From JANXQE01 sp035651635 (GTDB lineage: Bacteria > Verrucomicrobiota > Verrucomicrobiia > Limisphaerales > UBA8199), in the NCBI GenBank assembly GCA_035651635.1, contig DASRFK010000106.1:21531-85530 (forward strand): a DNA stretch of 64,000 nt, written 5' to 3'. The stretch's first letter is position 1. Every line of letters starts with the position of its first letter. The notes under the pieces are model-generated. The model did no database searches. It was not told where the DNA came from and saw nothing but the letters and a program-made list of their open reading frames with translations. The translations under genes and the position numbers were made by a program. Positions 60,389 to 64,000 of the stretch are shown in pieces.

Positions 60389-61555
60389 ATGAACGAAAAA
60401 ATCCTCTTCGTAGACGACGAACCCAATGTGCTGGAGGCCTACCAGCGTAGTCTGCGCAAACGCTACAGCATTGAGGCGGCCACCAGCGGTCAACGCGCCC
60501 TCGAACTGCTCGCCCAGCGCGGTCCCTTCGCTGTCATTGTCGCCGATATGCAAATGCCCTCGATGAACGGCATCGAGTTTCTCGTCCAGGCAAAAAAACA
60601 CGCCCCCGATTCCGTCCGGCTCATGCTCACAGGCAATGCCGACCAAAAGACCGCGGCCGACGCCGTCAATCAGGGCCACATTTATCAATTTCTCAATAAG
60701 CCCTGCTCGCCCGAAGTGATTGCCGGGGCGCTCGACAGCGCCATTCGACAGTACCAGCTGATCACGGCCGAACGGGAACTGCTCGAAAAGACACTCCATG
60801 GCAGCGTTAACATGCTCACGGGCATCCTCGCCGCGGTCGAGCCGCTTTCCTTCGGCCGAGGCGAGCAATTGCGCGATTACATGGCGGCTTTTGCCCGGTC
60901 ACTGAAAATGGCCCACGCTTGGGAACTAGAGTTGGCGGCGATGCTCTCCCAAATCGGCTACGTGACGGTGCCTCCCAAACTCCTCGAAAAGATGCGCCAA
61001 GGCCAAAAGCTGACTCCCGCCGAAAAGGATGTGCTGGCGCGCATTCCGGAAATCGGCGCCAATTTGCTTGCCAACATCCCCCGCCTGGAGCCGGTCGCCC
61101 GCATCGTTTTGTACCAGAACAAGAACTTTGACGGCTCCGGCTTTCCCAACGATCCCATCGCTGGTGATCAGATCCCGATTGGAGCGCGAATTTTGAGGGT
61201 GTTAGCCGACCTGGGAGAACTCGAAGCTGCCGGGCTGTCCAAGCCAAAGGCGCTCGAACTGATGCAGGGCCGGTCGGGTCAGTACGACCCGCAGGTGCTC
61301 GATCGCACCTTCGTGTGCTTTGACATTTATTTATCGGCGCCGACTCCGGTAGGGATAGTGACCAAAGCCATTACTCTGAAGGAACTAACGATCGGGGATG
61401 TCCTGCGTGCGAACATTGAGACTCGAGACGGGATGTTGATTGTTTGCGCCGGCACGAAGATCACCCAGATGGTTTTGGAAAAACTCCGCAACTTCGACCA
61501 ACTCCAGGGAATTAAGGAGCCGATCCATGTCCAGGCCCAGGAGGTCGACAGCTGA
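60389..61555 (+). CDS. Response regulator with degenerate HD-GYP domain
   Basis: 388 residues from the ATG at 60389, 4 bp after the preceding stop. REC: EKILFVDDEPNVLEAYQRSL, Asp in AVIVADMQMPSMNGIEF, Lys in FLNKPCSPEVIAG. Then an HD-GYP-like domain: ELELAAMLSQIGYVTVPPKL, LTPAEKDVLARIPEIGANLL, RIVLYQNKNFDGSGFPNDPI and IPIGARILRVLADL. The positions that should carry the metal ligands (HD in LLHDIGK, HH before the WDGSGYP motif) are Ser-Gln and Tyr-Gln, so it is unlikely to hydrolyse c-di-GMP; it may only bind it or act as a scaffold. Ends in TGATG shared with the next gene. Confidence 0.88.
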   Translation: MNEKILFVDDEPNVLEAYQRSLRKRYSIEAATSGQRALELLAQRGPFAVIVADMQMPSMNGIEFLVQAKKHAPDSVRLMLTGNADQKTAADAVNQGHIYQFLNKPCSPEVIAGALDSAIRQYQLITAERELLEKTLHGSVNMLTGILAAVEPLSFGRGEQLRDYMAAFARSLKMAHAWELELAAMLSQIGYVTVPPKLLEKMRQGQKLTPAEKDVLARIPEIGANLLANIPRLEPVARIVLYQNKNFDGSGFPNDPIAGDQIPIGARILRVLADLGELEAAGLSKPKALELMQGRSGQYDPQVLDRTFVCFDIYLSAPTPVGIVTKAITLKELTIGDVLRANIETRDGMLIVCAGTKITQMVLEKLRNFDQLQGIKEPIHVQAQEVDS

Positions 61556-63936
61556 TGGCTGACATGCCCGCAGCCGTTGCCAACTCTCTGGCCGCTCCCA
61601 ACTCTGGCGTCCTCAAAGGTGTTGGTCTCAAACCCGCGGTCGAGCAGCATCCGCCGAACCGCCAGCATCGGCTTTTAATCGTGGACGACACGGTGGCCAT
61701 TCACGGGGATTTTCGCAAAATCCTCGCCTCGGGCGATACCGCCACGCTGGACCAGGCCGAGGCCGAGTTGTTCGGGTCCTGCAAAGTCTCCACAACCCGT
61801 GGGACCTTCCAGCTCGATTCCGCTTACCAGGGCCAGGAAGCGCTCAAGCTCCTCCAGGATGCCATGGCCGAAGGCAAACCCTATTGCCTGGCCTTCGTTG
61901 ATATTCGCATGCCGCCCGGATGGGACGGGATCGAAACCAGCGCTCGTCTTTGGGCAGTTGATCCGGATTTGCAGATCGTCATCTCGACCGCCTACTCCGA
62001 CTACTCCTGGGCGGAAATTGCCCAGCGGTTCGGAACCACCGATAATCTGGTCATTCTCAAGAAACCATTCGACAACATCGAGGTCTTGCAGCTGACCCAT
62101 GCTCTCACCAAGAAATGGGACCTAAAGCGCCAGGCCCAGCGGCAAGTCGAGGCGCTGGATGATATTGTGCGGCAGCGCACCGAGCAATTGCACTGCTCCA
62201 ACCGTGAACTGCGCCAGGAGATTGCCGAACGAAAACGCGCGGAAGCCCGGATCGAGGCCTTCTCGCTGCTGGGCCAAAGGCTCAGCGCAACCAACACCGC
62301 GCACGCCGCCGCGGAGATCATCGTCGGAGTCGCCGACCAATTGTTCGGTTGGGACGCCTGTATGCTCGACCTGTATTCCGGCAGCGATGGAACATTGTCC
62401 CCCGTTCTTTATGCCGACCTGATCGAAGGAAAACGCACGGCCTGTCAGCCCACCCAAGGCCGCGCCCCTTCGGGGCTCGCCCGAAAGGTTATCGAACGAG
62501 GCGGGCAGCTGATTCTCAAAACCCGGCCGGACCAAATGGAACCGGGCGCGGTTCCCTTCGGCGACGCGTCCCGGCCCTCGGCTTCAATCCTGGCGGTCCC
62601 GGTCCGCAACAAGGGCGCGGTGATCGGTGTGCTTTCCATTCAGAGCTACACTCCCGCCGCGTACAACCAGGAAAGCCTCGCCACGCTACAGGCGCTGGCA
62701 GATCATTGTGGCGGCGCCTTGGACCGCATCCAAACTGAGGAGGCGTTGCATGCGACACGGGAACAGCTGCGTCAGTCTCAGAAGCTCGAAGCCATCGGGC
62801 AACTCGCCGGGGGAGTGGCCCACGATTTCAACAACCTGCTGACCGTGATCCGCGGCAATACCGAACTGGTGCTGATGAATCCGGCGCAATTCCAACCCTC
62901 GGCCATCGAGTGCCTGCAGCAGACGGTTGCCGCCGCCGACCGCGCCGCCAAATTGACACGCCAACTGCTGGCCTTCAGCCGCAAGCAGGTCATGCAATCC
63001 CAGCCGCTGAACCTTAATGACACCGTCAAAAGCACCAGCAAAATGCTTCGCCGCATCATCGGGGAACATATCGAACTGCATTGCCGCTGCGATCCGGCTC
63101 TGCCCCTGGTGCAGGCCGATTCCGGTATGCTCGAACAAGCCTTGATGAACCTGGCCGTCAATGCCCGCGATGCCATGCCTCGCGGCGGCCAGTTAACGAT
63201 CTTAACCGAGGCGATTGAGCTCGATTCGGCTCAGGCTCGCCTGCATGACGAAGGCCGGCCGGGACGTTTTGTTACCGTAACCGTCACCGATTCGGGCACC
63301 GGCATTTCGTCGGAACATTTACCTCATATTTTCGAGCCTTTCTTTACCACCAAAGAAGTTGGCAAAGGCACGGGCCTCGGCCTGGCAACCGTCTACGGCA
63401 TCATCAAGCAGCACCAGGGATGGGTCGAGGTTTCCACGGCTGTGGGGGAGGGCTCTAACTTTAAACTGTTTCTGCCGGCCTTGGTCGAAGGGGTCTCTTC
63501 GCCAGGCAAAGCTCAGAAACCCGCGCAGCCGCGGGGTGGGACCGAGACCATATTGCTCGTCGAAGATGAAGACGCTGTGCGGCTGCTCACGCGCCGGTTT
63601 CTGGTCAAATTCGGCTACCACGTTCACGAGGCCGCCTCCGGACAAGCGGCGTTGGAGTTATGCCGAACGCTATCCTTCAAGATAGATTTATTGCTGACGG
63701 ATATCATCATGCCTGGAGGCATGACCGGCCGCGAACTGGCCGAACAGCTCCGCCGGGCCAACTCAGGTCTCAAGGTCATCTTCACCAGCGGCTATAGTGG
63801 CGATGTGTTGGGTCAGGACACTGAATTTGTCCGCCAAACCGACAGTCGCTTTTTAGCCAAGCCGTGCCCGCCGGAAGTGCTCTTGCAAACTATTCGAGAG
63901 TACCTTGACACGCCCGCCCGCGCCGCCGCCCCGTAG
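61555..63936 (+). CDS. Hybrid histidine kinase REC-GAF-HisKA-HATPase-REC
   Basis: 793 residues. An N-terminal receiver of the same type as the first kinase of the operon (HRLLIVDDTVAIHGDFRKIL, AFVDIRMPPGWDG, VILKKPFDN), a GAF domain (about 240-395: FSLLGQRLSATNTAHAAAEI, VAVPVRNKGAVIGVLSIQSY), HisKA with QLAGGVAHDFNNLLTVIRGN (about 420), HATPase (EQALMNLAVNARDAMPRGGQ, VTDSGTGISSEHLPHIFEPF, GKGTGLGLATVYGIIKQHQG) and a C-terminal receiver (ETILLVEDEDAVRLLTRRFL, Asp in LLLTDIIMPGG, Lys in FLAKPCPPEV). Start overlaps the preceding stop (TGATG). It is fully within the window; the last 64 bases hold only a possible short hairpin. Confidence 0.9.
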   Translation: MADMPAAVANSLAAPNSGVLKGVGLKPAVEQHPPNRQHRLLIVDDTVAIHGDFRKILASGDTATLDQAEAELFGSCKVSTTRGTFQLDSAYQGQEALKLLQDAMAEGKPYCLAFVDIRMPPGWDGIETSARLWAVDPDLQIVISTAYSDYSWAEIAQRFGTTDNLVILKKPFDNIEVLQLTHALTKKWDLKRQAQRQVEALDDIVRQRTEQLHCSNRELRQEIAERKRAEARIEAFSLLGQRLSATNTAHAAAEIIVGVADQLFGWDACMLDLYSGSDGTLSPVLYADLIEGKRTACQPTQGRAPSGLARKVIERGGQLILKTRPDQMEPGAVPFGDASRPSASILAVPVRNKGAVIGVLSIQSYTPAAYNQESLATLQALADHCGGALDRIQTEEALHATREQLRQSQKLEAIGQLAGGVAHDFNNLLTVIRGNTELVLMNPAQFQPSAIECLQQTVAAADRAAKLTRQLLAFSRKQVMQSQPLNLNDTVKSTSKMLRRIIGEHIELHCRCDPALPLVQADSGMLEQALMNLAVNARDAMPRGGQLTILTEAIELDSAQARLHDEGRPGRFVTVTVTDSGTGISSEHLPHIFEPFFTTKEVGKGTGLGLATVYGIIKQHQGWVEVSTAVGEGSNFKLFLPALVEGVSSPGKAQKPAQPRGGTETILLVEDEDAVRLLTRRFLVKFGYHVHEAASGQAALELCRTLSFKIDLLLTDIIMPGGMTGRELAEQLRRANSGLKVIFTSGYSGDVLGQDTEFVRQTDSRFLAKPCPPEVLLQTIREYLDTPARAAAP

Positions 63937-64000
63937 CTCGCGAGGCTGGGGTTTACACCCCCGTATGCGCCCGGGCCGCTCCGTTCTACTTATTCTGAAT

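Overview
The window reads as chromosome of a Verrucomicrobiota bacterium (Pedosphaera/Limisphaerales-like). This is inference from gene content, without any database search: two secreted prepilin-type proteins with the FTLIELLVVIAIIAILA N-terminus, one with the H-x9-DG C-terminal motif; DUF1080-type domains; an FG-GAP/ASPIC surface protein paired with a DUF6057 membrane protein; LamG secreted proteins; TPR-sulfotransferases; and short palindromic repeats shared by several intergenic regions. Genes use both strands and are dense, with many ATGA or TGATG stop/start overlaps.

Layout. 1-7.6 kb: the N-terminal part of a prolyl oligopeptidase, a double PRC-barrel protein, a decayed aspartyl protease, a NYN ribonuclease-like protein with a VWA-like secreted protein, a DedA membrane protein and two secreted proteins. 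8-11.1 kb: a prepilin-type protein between two copies of a 130-bp repeat, then ilvB with a complete attenuator (promoter, 24-residue Leu/Val leader peptide, terminator hairpin). 11.4-15.4 kb: a TPR-sulfotransferase and a three-gene bufferin-type operon (Cys-rich Tat-exported precursor, DUF692/MNIO enzyme, DUF2063 partner). 16-26.4 kb: a translationally coupled operon of FG-GAP/ASPIC protein, DUF6057 protein and a PD40 protein with a haem-binding motif, then a divergent pair of surface-polysaccharide-like genes. 26.4-33.9 kb: an unusual locus with a Ser-rich protein, a peptidoglycan-binding-domain protein, a large unknown protein and a glycosidase-like protein. 34-38.8 kb: a frameshifted nucleotidyltransferase with a small partner, a transposase remnant, a LamG protein and a second TPR-sulfotransferase.

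39-49 kb: a cnrYXH-like regulatory operon (anti-sigma, periplasmic sensor, ECF sigma factor), a small higBA island bounded by direct repeats of the ssrA 3' end, the tmRNA gene itself, a second prepilin-type gene, a SGNH-DUF1080 protein, fabI and small exported proteins. 49.4-56.2 kb: a cusCBA-type copper/silver RND efflux operon whose adaptor carries four heavy-metal-binding modules. 56.6-57.2 kb: a membrane protein/Xre regulator pair under a perfect 18-bp palindrome. 57.4-63.9 kb: a four-gene signalling operon with two histidine kinases that share an N-terminal receiver, a REC-HDOD protein and a REC protein with a catalytically degenerate HD-GYP domain.

Metal handling recurs (bufferin, cnrYXH-like regulators, cus efflux). 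Three genes or leader ORFs start at or next to the predicted transcription start, which suggests leaderless transcripts are common here. Three single-base frameshifts in otherwise good reading frames may be natural decay or assembly error.
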